From contig NC_034011.1 of assembly GCF_000346465.2 (NCBI RefSeq), positions 10,739,898 through 10,803,897 of the forward strand: a stretch of 64,000 nt of DNA, written 5' to 3'. The stretch's first letter is position 1. Each line of letters begins with the position of its first letter. Of this stretch, positions 21,541-33,423 are shown piece by piece. Made by a program: the position numbers and the translations under genes. Source of the stretch: Prunus persica. Its lineage: Eukaryota; Streptophyta; Magnoliopsida; Rosales; Rosaceae. The notes beneath the pieces are model-generated. The model had not been told where the DNA came from and did not search any database. It saw only the letters and a program-made list of their open reading frames with translations.

Positions 21541-21670
21541 CTGGCCAAAGAAACAGAGGGAGAGAGGAAGGAAAGAAAAAGAGAGAGGGAGAGACCGAGA
21601 GACAGAGAGAGACAGAGACAAAGACAGAGAGGAAGGGAGGGAGTGGGAAGAAGAAGGAAAAGAAAAATAT
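21541..21670. repeat. Purine-rich (GA-type) low-complexity tract ending in (TA)n
   Basis: About 120 bases almost entirely of A and G on the plus strand, ending in a short TA run. Overlapping Arg/Glu-rich frames are composition artefacts. Confidence 0.85.
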
Positions 21671-22218
21671 ATATATATATATTTTCAGACTTTGACTGAC
21701 TCTGGCTTTGGAGAAAGTTTTGCATGCATGAAGAGTTTTAAATTTTTTTTCCTTCCTTGGAACTACATACTCGCTATATATATAAGTTACTTGTATGAAA
21801 TTAAAACAACAAAAAGTTTTACTTCAGTGGTTCTAGAGCTCGCGTGCAGCTTGGAGGTAAGGGTTTGAACCCCCTTAGAGCACCTACACCCCAAAGGGGA
21901 AGGCAAAGGCAAGGCAAGGTTTGTCACTATTTATTATAAAATTCTCACCTAAAAATTCAGATAACATTTTCAGATAAAATTTTTTAATTAAATTTTCGGA
22001 TAAGATTTTCGGTTGCCACGCGTCTATATTTATTATAAAATTCACATCTCACTCATCATGCAATTGAAATACTTACTCACTCATCATACAATTGAAATAC
22101 TCCCGGTCCTTATAGTCCGACATAGTAGAGAACAAGGACGAGTCAATCATTGGTAGAGGTTGTTCCACTGAATCACGACGTGAGGGAGTATTTTCCTTCG
22201 GAGGATGTAATAGTGTTA

Positions 22219-22479
22219 TTATTTCAGACACGGAACGCACCACTGGAACCGACTACGAGCATTGTTCACTTGAGGAGCCATGTGTAATGGTTTTCCTCTT
22301 TTTTGTTTTGCCTTGAATAATTTTTTAAAAAAATGAAATTGAAAATGCAATAAATATATATTTTTAAAAAAGCCATTAAATTGAATAAAACGGCAATTAT
22401 TTTTTTTTACCTTGTCGCCAAGATTTTGACCTCTTCGAATGTTTGTCCACGACCCTCTGGCTTCGATGGAAGAAGCCAT
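22219..22479 (-). pseudogene. Left-arm remnant of PIF accessory (Myb/SANT-like) ORF
   Basis: On the minus strand the frame starts MASSIEARGSWTNI, matching MASSIETGGAWSTM at the start of the accessory gene at 37962. It then jumps into unrelated AT-rich sequence. The DNA-binding helices are missing. Confidence 0.75.
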
Positions 22480-23477
22480 TTGTATTTTTGCACAAATGAA
22501 ATTTTGTATTAGAAAATTTGGTGTGGAAAGTGAAAAATATTGGAAGGAGATGAATTTGTATGAAGATTTGGTGTGTAAAGTGAATAATATTGGTAGATAT
22601 TTATAGAAAAATTTTCCTTTTTATTTTTTTTATTTTTATAAATTCTGTTTTTTTTAAGCCAAAAATTGGACAGCCTTTGAATTAGATAAGATTTTTGGAT
22701 TAGAGGCCCAAGAAGAAGCTACGTGGCTTGTAGCCATTGGATTATGTGGGCCGGTGGGTCAACGCTAACGTCAGCGGCTAATTTTCAAAAAAAATTTATT
22801 GTTGGCGAGTGGAATACATGCGCCAACAGTAAAAATAATTTGAAACCACGCTCTACCAGTAAAAAAATTTGAAAATCAGCCGCTGACATCACCAGCCTTC
22901 GGGCAACAGACCAATCAATTTTTGCATGTGGGCTTGCCTAGGTTGGGCCTTGCGCGCTAGAGGGAGAGTTTGTGGCCTGGGGCTGCCATTTGTCTGGGTT
23001 TGGGCTTGCGATGAAGGTGGCCTTAGAGCAAGTCCACTACAAGAGTGTACCCTAGGCATGAGGGGGCCTAGGTATGGAAGGAAGTGCACAAGACCCAGTC
23101 TTGGGACCTACGAGATCGGGCAAGCCCATGGGGAGATCTGGCCCATCGTATTGCCTTCAGGCAAATGACATCAACGCTGACACCAGCGTTGCATCAGTGC
23201 TGCAAGAAACCAAAGGCTACAAGCAACGTGACTTCTCCTAGAGGCTCCGATCCGAAAATCTCCTCCAATCCAACAGCTGCCCATTTTTTTGGCTAAAAAA
23301 ATTGAAAAAATTTGTAAAAAAAATATTTTAAAAAATTCTGAAATTTTTTTCAATAAATACCTACCAATATTATTCACTTTCCACACCAAATCTTCATACA
23401 AATTCTTCTCCTTCCAATATTTTTCACTTTCCACACCAAATTTTCTACTACTAAATTACATTTATGTAAAAATACAA

Positions 23478-23681
23478 ATGGCCTCTTCCATCGAAGCAGG
23501 AGGCTCGTGGACAAACGTTCAAATAGGTAAAAATCTTGGCAACGAGATAAAAAAAAAAAATTGTTGTTTTATTCAATTTAATGTCAATTTTTTTTCTTGC
23601 ATTTACAATTTAATTTTTTTAATAGATTATTTAAGGCAAAACAAAAAAGAGGAAAAACATTACACATGGCTCCTCAAGTGA
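23478..23681 (+). pseudogene. Right-arm remnant of PIF accessory (Myb/SANT-like) ORF
   Basis: Starts MASSIEAGGSWTNVQIGKNLG in the same context (after a TTCACTTTCCACACCAA leader), in mirror orientation to 22219-22479. Only about the first 25 residues correspond to the gene; the rest is intron- or tail-like sequence. Confidence 0.75.
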
Positions 23682-24925
23682 ACAATATGCCCGCAGTCAG
23701 TTCCTGTGGTGCGCTCTGTGTAGAAAATAATGGCACTATTACATCCTCCGAAGAAATATACCTCCCCACATCATGATCTAGTAGAACCACCTTCACCAAT
23801 GATTAGTCGTCCTTGTACTCAATTATGTCGGACTATGAGGACCGAGAGTATTTCAATTGTATGATGAGTAAGATGTGAATTTTGTAATAAATATGGACAC
23901 GTGGCAACCTAAAATCTTATCCTAAAATTTAATCTGAAAATTTAATCTGAAAATCTTATTTGAAATTTGATATGAGAACTTTATAATAAATAGTGACATG
24001 TGACAACCAAAAATCTTATCAAAATTAATCGTTTAAATATAAAAAATAGAAAATAAATTAAAGTGAATAGTAATTGCTCTTGCCCTTGCTCATAGGGGTG
24101 AAAGTGCTCTTAGAGCATTCCTATCCTTTTTTTTTATTTTATGCTTTAATTAATTAATAATGATTGTCATATATCCCTAGCTTTTGTATGCTTTAATTAA
24201 GTAATAAACAATATTTTGGTTAATTAGTTTAGTTTTTGTGTTAGTTTAGTTTAGTTTTTTTTTTTGGTTATTATATTTAGCTAGTCTGGGCTTTTTTTTT
24301 TTTTTTGGTCGAGAACTAGTCTAGTTTTTGTCTTAATTTTTTTCACTTTTTTCGTCAAGTAATTATTGGAGTTTTTCACATATTTTTACCTTGTAGCTGC
24401 AACATTTATAAGTTTTCTTAGTAGGGTGATAAATTTAAGGGCTTGTCCAATATAGGTCCCTACAATTTTTATTTTCTAGACATATATCCATCATTCTATA
24501 AATCTATGTGTAAAACCCAATTTCAAACTTAAATGACCAGTAGGATATAATAGGTCATAGTATTCCTATGTTTTTACATCCTTGCCATCAGACTTCATAT
24601 TTTATTTATAATTTATTCCAAGCATTTCATTAACTGCCATAATTGTAATTAAAACTCCCTATTAATAGCATATCAATCACCCCTTTTTTTTGGTTGCCAT
24701 TCCCTCTAACATATGGCCCCTTAAAATTACAAATAAAAAAAAAATATGTAAATGACATATCCAATAATGTACATATGAAAAACATAAATATAAATATATC
24801 CTTATAAAAATATAGGTATATTATTTACCAAAAAATATTAACAAAAATAGGTCAATTACTTTGTAATTGAAATTTTCGTACATTTTTCATATATTAAAAA
24901 TAGGTACACAATAATTGATAGAAAA

Positions 24926-25270
24926 TAGGTTCATTATACTAGGTAAATTGTTTTACTAGGTACATTATTAGAGAAAAAAAAAAGGTACATTATTTTGAGA
25001 GAAAAAATAAGTACATTATTACCAAAAAAAAAAAAATAGGTTCATTATACTAGGTAAATTGTTTTACTAGGTACATTATTTTGAGAGAAAAAATAGGTAC
25101 ATTATTACAGAAAAAAATAGGTTCATTATACTAGGTAAATTGTTTTACTAGGTACATTATTAGAGAAAAAAAAATAGGTACATTATTTTGAGAGAAAAAA
25201 TCAAATTATTTTTCATAAAACAAGTAATAAAGAAAAAAAAATAGGTACAATATTTGGAGAAAAAATAGGT
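24926..25270. repeat. AT-rich tandem repeat built from GGTACATTATT / GGTTCATTATACTAGG
   Basis: TAGGTTCATTATACTAGG starts at 24926, 25037 and 25118, with variable spacing (111 and 81) filled by GGTACATTATT plus GAGAGAAAAAA modules. No coding signal. Confidence 0.85.
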
Positions 25271-27101
25271 TCATTAAAAAAATATTTTAAAAATAAAACA
25301 ATAAACAGATTATCAAATTATTTTTCAACATAATTAGAATGTACACTATTATTCATTAAACTATAATAAAAAAGAATACTGGTTGTATAATTCATAAAAA
25401 GAAAACAAAATTAATTCCTAAATTTAATATTGAATTTAAATTATTAATACTTTAAATAGATTACTAGTCATAATTCATAGAAAGAAAACACCATTAATTC
25501 AAAAATAGATTACTAGTCAAAATAGATTACTAATACTTTAATGTGGAATTTAGTATTTAATTTCAAATAATTTTCTAAATTAGTTCCTACATCCATTACA
25601 ACTATTTGGAGATATTTCCAAATTGAACGGGTGTCATTAGTTACACCCCCCATAACACATTAACTTATAAATATGGGTAGTTTTGGAATCCTAAAAATAC
25701 AATAAATCAGATTTTAAGTTATATTAGATAACTTGCTTAGTTGGATCCTAGTCATCGGGTATTATTTGAAAAAATTGGGTATTTGAAATAGAAAACTAAA
25801 GGAAAGGGTTGTAGGTGATTTAAGATGAATTCTATGGGTCTAAGCTCAATTTACTATAAATTTAAAGTTGCTTACTTTAGGTGTTGAATCTTTGTAAGAT
25901 TGGTTAATAATAATATGGTCTTCAATATTTGTAGATTGATTAGTAATAATATGGTGCATCTAGATTTGTCTAAAAGAATTTATGAGCTTTTATACATTGA
26001 CCTCAAAAGAGGAAATTCCTGAATCTCCCAACAACCATTGATCTTGAATTTTATGTGTTTTGTAATAACAAAAAATTTTGTTTTTTAATGGAAGTTAGTT
26101 CGTGAGTTAATTGGTCTGAAATAAAATAAAATATAAAGGTAAATCCAGCAGCGCAGCAATGAATGTTGATGAAGCAAAAATGGAGGAGAAAATGCACATA
26201 GGAAATTACTGAAACGGATGTTCTACTTGCAATCCATATCATTTTAGAAGAAAAGAGTCTTTGGCTGGCTTGTGAGGAATTGCGCATGATTTTATACTAA
26301 AATTGTCTTTCTTTTTGTTTTGAGGAAACCGTTCTTAGGATTTTTTTTTTTTTTTAAAGGATCTTTTTTATTGAGACGAAGTATACTAAATTCACACACA
26401 CTATACGAATGTTATGACTCGAACATAGGACTTTGCTTGAGGGAGTAAATATTAAAAGCTTTTATCTCATCTTTTATCATTTTGTTAGCCATGCAATATT
26501 GAAAGTTTTTTTGTTAGGGATAATCTGCTTTAAACTAATCTAAACTACAAGAAGGGGAATTCGAACTCGGATGTAGAGTGAGGAGCATATTCACTCTAAA
26601 CAACTTGAATAATCTTTTTAAGCTAATGTAACAATGAATTTTTTAGGGCCTTATCGTTTTGTAATGATTTTTTTTTTTTGGTCTGAATCGTTTTGTAATG
26701 ATTAATGATCAATGATCATATTAAATGTTAGGAGGGCTTTCATGGTACGAAATTTTTATCAAGGGAGTGTTACTCATGCCCAGCCCAGCCAAATCTTTTT
26801 GCCTTTTAATATTCATTTAATATTATTTTTATATTTTTATTTCAGGAAAAAAGCTGTAGAACTTCGTACAAATTGCATTGAGAAGCTGGCGTCAACATAT
26901 CAAGGGTATAATTGGAAGTTTAAAAAAAAAATTAATTGCAGAGGCGAGTTGCAAAATTGAAGCTTTCGTTCGAAGTTAAAAACCATATTACCAATTTACC
27001 AGATCTCCGTTTTCTTCTGAGTCTTCTGAGTCTTCTTCTCTTCTGCATCTCTGTGTTTCCGCGTCTGGAATAGTAATTTCCCAAAGAGAAGAAGAGACTT
27101 G
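25271..27101. other. AT-rich intergenic region upstream of the UBC13-type gene
   Basis: No gene-like frame of note. Around 26380-26600 two stretches resemble worn B-box-like TTCGAACTCGG sequence and may be SINE relics. The last 100 bases before 27102 are CT-rich, like a 5' UTR. Confidence 0.4.
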
Positions 27102-27268
27102 ATGGCGAACAGTAATCTCCCTCGAAGAATTATCAAGGTTCACTTCTAAACCCTCCGATCTCTCCATTAATTTAATTAATCTTTCACTTTCGGTTTTTGA
27201 TTTTGCGCTTATGATTTGCCTGTGATTCTGATTCATTAGGAGACGCAGAGGCTTCTCAGTGAACCGGG

Positions 27269-27299
<31 letters not shown>

Positions 27300-30200
27300 C
27301 ACATTATATATGTATTAAATTGTTGTTTAAACTTAAATTATGGTAATAATTTAGATATAGCTGTGGAGTTCTTAGGTTTACACTTTAATTGTTGTAATTT
27401 TGGATAATCTTGGGTGCTTCAGTCCTTATGAGAAGTAGGTTCTAGATTTAATGTTAAACAAGAAAAAATGCCTTTTGTCAGGAGAGTTTCCTGGGCCTCC
27501 TCTGGCAAATGAATTAACCACTTCTATTTTGAGTTCTGCATTAGTTAAAGGCAACTTAAGACCAAATCCGTAGATAGTAGGTATGGTTACTTTTTCGAAT
27601 TACAGACACATGGAAACTGTGCATCCTATTTGCCATAAGAATTCAGGGGATATACATATGTATTGATTTGTGTCAAAGGATTCCCATTCACCTTATGTGT
27701 TTGATCCAACTGAGTTAGATTTCAGATATGTATGTTTGATTTTTGAATTGTGTAGGTGTTCTCGTGAGTCATGACTACTGGTAGTCCCTTTTGTGAGCAT
27801 AGTATGACAGCACCCTTTTAACTTTTAAGGCTTACCTTGGCCTCTAAGTTTGGGTACCCTATGTCAACCTTGTCATCACTATGCTATGATTCATATTCTC
27901 TTTCTTACGATCTCCCTCGTATGGCAGTAGTGAACTTCATATATATCTTAAAAGAGTCTAGAAATGATGGAATAATATTAATTAAGCCTTCTAGTTTAGG
28001 GTTGTGAATTTATGGTACCTTGACATTCAAATTTCAAAGTTTCTGTGATGATTTTTCATCAAATTAATGATATTGTTTTACAGCTCCGGGCATTAGTGCT
28101 TCTCCTTCAGAAGAAAACATGCGATATTTTAACGTAATGATTCTTGGTCCAGCTCAATCTCCTTATGAAGGTGATTAGGCACACATTATTTCTCTAATTT
28201 AATTTTTCCAGTGAAGGATTTTCCCCCTTTAATCTTCACCTTTTACTTTCTGTTTTATTGTGATAGAAACTGAAAGTTTGTTCTTCAATATGTCTGCTGA
28301 TGTATTGCTATTTCTTCCTAATATTATCTAAACTTTAACTTGAAATTTCTGCATATGATAACCTTAAATAGTATTTGTCTGCTTTTGTGAGTGATCATCA
28401 CATGACTAATGTAAGTGATTGTCACAAGACAAATTGCAACTCAAGAATTCATGAAAAGTTTCTATAGGTTCGTGGATTTTGGATTACATTTTCTTCTGGA
28501 ATAAGGAGGGAATGTGTGGCTGTGACACAAGGATGATATGGCTAGTCTTTCCCTCTTCACTTGCCTTCCTTTTTCTTCTAATTGTTTTTCTTTAAACTCA
28601 AATTAAGGGTTTGTTTTGAAATAATGGAGTGTGTGCCGAAGGATTCTATGAGGAAGAGAAAGTCTTTCTTCTTGGTTCAAAAGTTTTATTGATTGTTATA
28701 CAGGTGATACTTATAAATTGTACTTATCGACTAGCCAGATATTAGTATTCCTTTTGTAATTCTCTTAACAAATTGCATTGGCCATTCAAATGCCACCAAA
28801 TTTTCTGAAATCATAGTATGTACTTGCTTGCTGGGCAACCTTCTCTAACATGTTACTGTATCTGTATCAAACATAGCCATTAAACAGTTACCTATCTTTA
28901 TGCAATTGTACAACAAATTGTATCACTTTGTTTCTTAGATACTTAGGTTTATAATCACCTCATGGTATGCCATTTTCATATTCTTTTATTTGTTGATTTA
29001 CTTAGGTGGGGTTTTCAAGTTGGAATTGTTTTTGCCCGAAGAATATCCAATGGCACCTCCCAAGGTAAATATGTAATTGGGTGAAAAATAATATCATATG
29101 TTGATACTTGTGTTTTAATAGATGTTCATTATTAGTAATGTTAAAAGTTTCAGTCATGGGGTTCCTATTAATTCAGATGATTGTCTAGTTTTGGGAAGTA
29201 AAACTGTTCCCTGACTTGCATCCCCCAACCTTTCCATTTTACAGTTAAGAGTTTTTACCCTTAGAAATGCACGTGGTTTCAGTTGTTTTTAAACTTCTTA
29301 TTTATGTGATATTATTGATTTATGTATTTATGTATTTTTAATTTGAATAATATTTTGAAACATTTTTATCTTCATAATATTTGCTTGTGCTGCCTCTAGA
29401 TTCTAATAAAAGGTGTTTCATAGTCCATCATCTAGAATTTATAATAGGTGTGTGTGCGCCGATGCATGTTCCATGAACATATTAATTTATTGGCAAAACA
29501 AGTGTGGCCTTTTCTTCTTGGTGTTGGTATCTTCATGAGTTTGGGTATAGTTCTTTTCGAGCTTAAAAGATTAGACTGCTGCTGTGTTTTAGATTCATTT
29601 ATGTAATGTGAGGATGTTTTTACAAAAATATTTCGCAGTTGTACTTGAGTAGTCAAGCATGTCCAATGACAACTTCTCCCTGTTTGAAATGTTCTTTTTA
29701 TTTATGAAATCAGGTTCTTACACCAAATAAAAAAAATAATATGGAAGGGTTTTTTATGGTATAGGTTTGTAATATGCCAATGGTATTGGAAAACATACTT
29801 CTTGTGATCAATTTGGTTTTGGCAGGTCACTTCCATTAATTTGTACGATGTACAGCTTTTGTATAAAAAACAGTTACTTTATTGTCAGCAAATATATATG
29901 TATGTTCTCTATTATGTTCTTACAGTGAACTTTTCCAGTTGCCAAGTTGACCTGTGCACGTAGCCCCAGATGCTTTGTGGATGGATTCATGCAAAACGTT
30001 ATTAAATTTGGGAATATGAAAGTAGACTTGAGTGTCCAAGTTCTGGTTTATCTAATAACTTTACTGAAAGTGATACTTTACATATCTTCTAACCTTCAGT
30101 TGCTGAGTTTCATGCTTTTGGCCTATAGACATTTTAATTGTAATTGAAATTTTGTAAAGAGGAAGTTGGTTTTGTTTCCATAAAAATATTGCTCTCTTAG

Positions 30201-31053
30201 CACTACGTCAGCTCACCATAGGTGTTTTGGTAATGTCAAATGCTGAACAGTGTCTTGTCCTCTATTATTCTTTTTCCCCTTGACAGGTTCGTTTCCTCAC
30301 CAAAATATATCATCCCAACATTGATAAGGCAAGTAGCTTTCTCCTTTCACTCCTTTCACTCCTTTCCATTGTTTCAACTCTTATGTTTCTTAGTAGGAAG
30401 GATTTTCTTTTGGCAGCTTGGGAGGATATGCCTTGATATCCTGAAGGACAAATGGAGTCCAGCCCTCCAAATCCGAACAGTATTGCTGAGGTGACATTTT
30501 GCATTACCAGAATACAACATTTCAGCTCTGTTCTGAAATGGGATCTCACAGAAGTTAATTCTCACAATAAATTAAAATATGTTATCTCTGTATTCTCATG
30601 TTCCTGTATCATGATATATAAATTGACTAGTAACACAATTTTATTATGTCACTGGATCAGTGTCCAAGCACTTCTGAGTGCTCCAAACCCGGATGATCCA
30701 CTTTCCGAGAACATTGCAAAGCACTGGAAGACAAATGAAGCAGAAGCTGTTGAAACAGGTATTATCAATTATGTTCCACTTCTCGAGTTTGGTTTATATT
30801 GGGATATTAGCCCCGTGTAATTTTAAAAGTTTCATGGCTAACGGCAGCAGAGGCTTAACAAATCTGTCACTTTGTACAGAGCTTCGAAAATTTTCTCTAT
30901 TTCATCCTTTTGTCATTTTACTCTATTTGTTGAACATAAATTCCATACCTTTAACCTGTATTTGCAGAATACTTTTGTTACGTGTAGTAATTCTTTTTTC
31001 CCTTGAATTATGCAGCAAAGGAGTGGACCCGTTTGTATGCAAGTGGTGAATAA
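27102..31053 (+). CDS. UBC13: Ubiquitin-conjugating enzyme E2, UBC13 type (UBC35/36-like)
   Basis: Eight exons join to 153 aa: 27102-27137, 27240-27267, 28084-28170, 29006-29064, 30287-30328, 30417-30490, 30661-30758, 31016-31053. The protein starts [20 protein letters not shown] and ends [11 protein letters not shown]. It contains [20 protein letters not shown] with the active cysteine at residue 89 (plant numbering, two more than human Cys87). UBC13 partners with a UEV protein to build Lys63-linked ubiquitin chains in DNA-damage tolerance and signalling. Length and sequence are typical of the family and no defect is seen. The intron after exon 5 starts GCAAGT rather than GT, so it is a GC-AG intron. 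Exon 2 is followed at once by a (CT)n run. Confidence 0.97.
27269..27296. repeat. (TC)n microsatellite abutting the exon 2 splice donor
   Basis: The donor GT at 27268-27269 leads straight into a TC run, so the repeat occupies the first 28 bases of the intron. Confidence 0.9.
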
Positions 31054-32459
31054 TGACGAGAGCTTATTGCTCAGAATTTCATTTTTCGATTGCATGTTGA
31101 ACAAAATGTATGCCTTTAGTCTTATAACATATGTACTACTAAACATGGAGATTTTCAAGCCCATCAGTCCTTGTTGATAATCACTTTCATTCTCCTCAAA
31201 GGCTAGCTTAAACTTTGTTCGACCATAATGCCAAGATAGATCTCAATTGCTATTTTTTGAATCATGGGTTTCAAAATGTGTTGGTTGTTGCCAATGTTGA
31301 TTAGTATCTCAATTATACCGTAAGTTCTTTGTTTTGAAAAAACAACATTTGGTTACTGAGGCCGATGACAGATTGTGATTGATATTTTCTAGAGGGTTTA
31401 GGGTTTTTCTTTTTCTTCTGGTTATTGGGAAATGAATTTTTGTCAATTGGTTTGTACTAAGGTGCTCAAATGAAAATACCAAGCCGGCAAAGTATATTAT
31501 CTCGTCTGTTGAGTGGATGCACTGTTGAGCGTGTTTTGTTTTATTTTTTATTTTTTATGCTTGTCTAGGCGCCATGGCGGAGCTATTGCTGGGTAGTGCC
31601 GCTGGTGGTGGTATTTGGTAACAGTGGTGGTGATGGTAGTGGTGGTGATGGTAGTGATGGCGATGGTTGTGTAGCTTGTGGCCCTGGGGAGAACAGGCTC
31701 TAGTGGTTTGCTCTTTTTTTCTCAGAAAGTCTTTCCAAACGCGTCTTTCCACCACAACTTCAAAAGTAGAATTGCCGTTCATGCATAGGTTACCGTTCTT
31801 CTAAATTCCACTGGCTAGTTAAATTGGAATGAATATGATGGCAAATTTTATTGGAGTTCATATTCTTCAGATCCAGTAATGGCACGCGTTTTGTTAGAGT
31901 TAAAACCCATGGAGCATGTTGTATTGGGTTCGTCACTAGATTCTATAGATTTAAGAACCTCCAATCCATCCTTTGACTGGATTATGATACATCTTTCAAA
32001 TAGTAATAATTTGATATGATTATTATAGCCCCTCGAACTTTTTATTTGGAAGTGAAACTGATTGGATCAGTACCTCTTTTTACCCATGCAGAAACTGTGG
32101 AAATAAAGATCCCATAACCTAAGTCCCTAGCAGGATTCATGTCTATTTTCATGACTTTTTTTTTTTTAAATAAAAAAAAGCTATTAGACCTTTTGTTTGT
32201 TGAAGTATTTGGCCCCAATAAGTTTGAAGTTACAGGGAGGAATTGAACTCTTGTCCTTCAACGAATGATCCCTTCCACTTGTAGAGTCAATGATTCCAAT
32301 ATTGCACTAAAGGGAAAAGAACTTAGGTGTGTATACGTAGTTGCAGAAGTAATGGTGTTTCTTTAAGGCATCTGGTTGATATGGTGACAAAATTGCACTC
32401 AAGCCACGAATAGAATTTTCATAAGTGTATAAAGGAGATGATGGTGGTTGAAAATGAGT
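31054..32459. other. 3' UTR and spacer with a GGT-rich tract
   Basis: Begins with the 3' UTR of the UBC13-type gene. Around 31596-31670 there is a GGTGGTGAT-type low-complexity tract; its His-rich minus-strand frame looks spurious. Near 32150-32340 a worn SINE-like stretch may be present. No gene seen. Confidence 0.45.
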
Positions 32460-32460
32460 A

Positions 32461-33144
32461 GGGGTGAGCATTTAAACCAATGAATCGGTGAAGCGAGCCG
32501 AACTGGATTCAAAAAAATTGAAAATAAACTGTGAAGACCAAAAAAGTCAACTTAGGCTCAAAAACCGAATTGAATCATTTTGGATCAGTTCCTGTTTTGA
32601 TTCTTGCCTGGGAAAATCGATCCAAACTAAAACGGACTGGTTATGTTAAGTTTACTTATTAATTTATATCCAAATTTATTAGTAAGCTTAATTAATATTT
32701 TTTAAAAACATTAGTAACCTCAAGTAATATTTGGATATACCTTAACCCAAGTGATACCCAAATGTCTTAGTCCCAATTTATACCCAACTAAATAACAACT
32801 CGAGACCTATTTCTTTCTCTTTTTGGTGAACCATAGCCGTTCTTCTTGTTGCGCCGTCATCTTTCCCTCTTTTTCACCTATTTATTTATTTATTTATATA
32901 TATATATATATATCTCTCTCTTCCTCTTTTATCTCTTCATCTATTTCTCTCTTATTCACCTCTTCCTCTTTTTCTCTTCTTCCACACTGAAAATCGGCCA
33001 AACCAAACCATAATTGTATAGATCTAGTTTGTTTATGTTCCTCTAGACACTTGTATGAAAACCAAATCAAATCAAACTTTGTTTGTTTTGGTTTCGATTC
33101 CAATTCGAGAGATCAACCGGACCAAACCAAATGATGCTCACCCT
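32461..33144. mobile_element. Non-autonomous inverted-repeat element (hAT-like), about 684 bp
   Basis: The left end GGGGTGAGCATTT and the right end ATGCTCACCCT are inverted repeats. The interior includes GAACCGAATTG/AAACCAAACC-type sequence on opposite strands. No transposase is encoded. Flanks share AATGAGT but not exactly adjacent, so the target duplication is unresolved. Confidence 0.5.
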
Positions 33145-33280
33145 AATAATGAGTTAATGAGATGAATGTTATGAACTCAAGTGAAGAATGATGGCTGAGT
33201 ACCAATTATGAGAACTTGTAAAAACTTTTGGCATGAGAGAATTATCCATATAAACAATATATGTGCTCATCATTGTTATT

Positions 33281-33299
33281 AAGAAATGGGAATGAGCAA
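33281..33299. repeat. Left target-site duplication of LINE 1 (19 bp)
   Basis: AAGAAATGGGAATGAGCAA matches 43374-43392 at 18 of 19 positions, the usual length for a LINE target duplication. Confidence 0.85.
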
Positions 33300-33423
33300 T
33301 TTCTTGATTAATAAATTTTGGAGGGAGTTTAGGTTTCTAGGACTACCTAGAATACGCTAGGAGATAAATCTCTTTGACGTCGGCTGTGTAGGCTATGTAC
33401 AAGGTTTAAGGTGGTTCCATTTC

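Larger units (their letters stand above)
21878..24109. mobile_element. Head-to-head pair of non-autonomous PIF/Harbinger derivatives
   Basis: TTA at 21875-21877 and 24110-24112 flank terminal inverted repeats: GAGCACCTACACCCC on the left and, read inward from the right, GAGCACTTTCACCCC. A second internal terminus (TTA then GAGCAAGTCCAC) lies at 23026. The left arm is an inverted version of the right arm, including leader and first-exon remnants of the accessory gene. The intact relative is the transposon at 37509-41510. TTA target sites fit PIF/Harbinger. Confidence 0.75.

Noticed and set aside
21818..21875. tRNA/SINE-like B box GGTTTGAACCCCC before the PIF derivative
   Set aside because: No acceptable A box at the right distance and no terminator; too weak to list as a SINE.
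24113..26300. CRISPR-like regular repeats in the AT-rich region
   Set aside because: Spacing is irregular, the spacers are repeats too, and this is a plant nuclear sequence.
31555..31782. His-rich minus-strand frame
   Set aside because: It is the reverse of a GGTGGTGAT low-complexity tract; no conserved domain.
32894..33103. Glu/Arg-rich minus-strand frame
   Set aside because: It sits in a CT-rich tract within the inverted-repeat element and is explained by composition.
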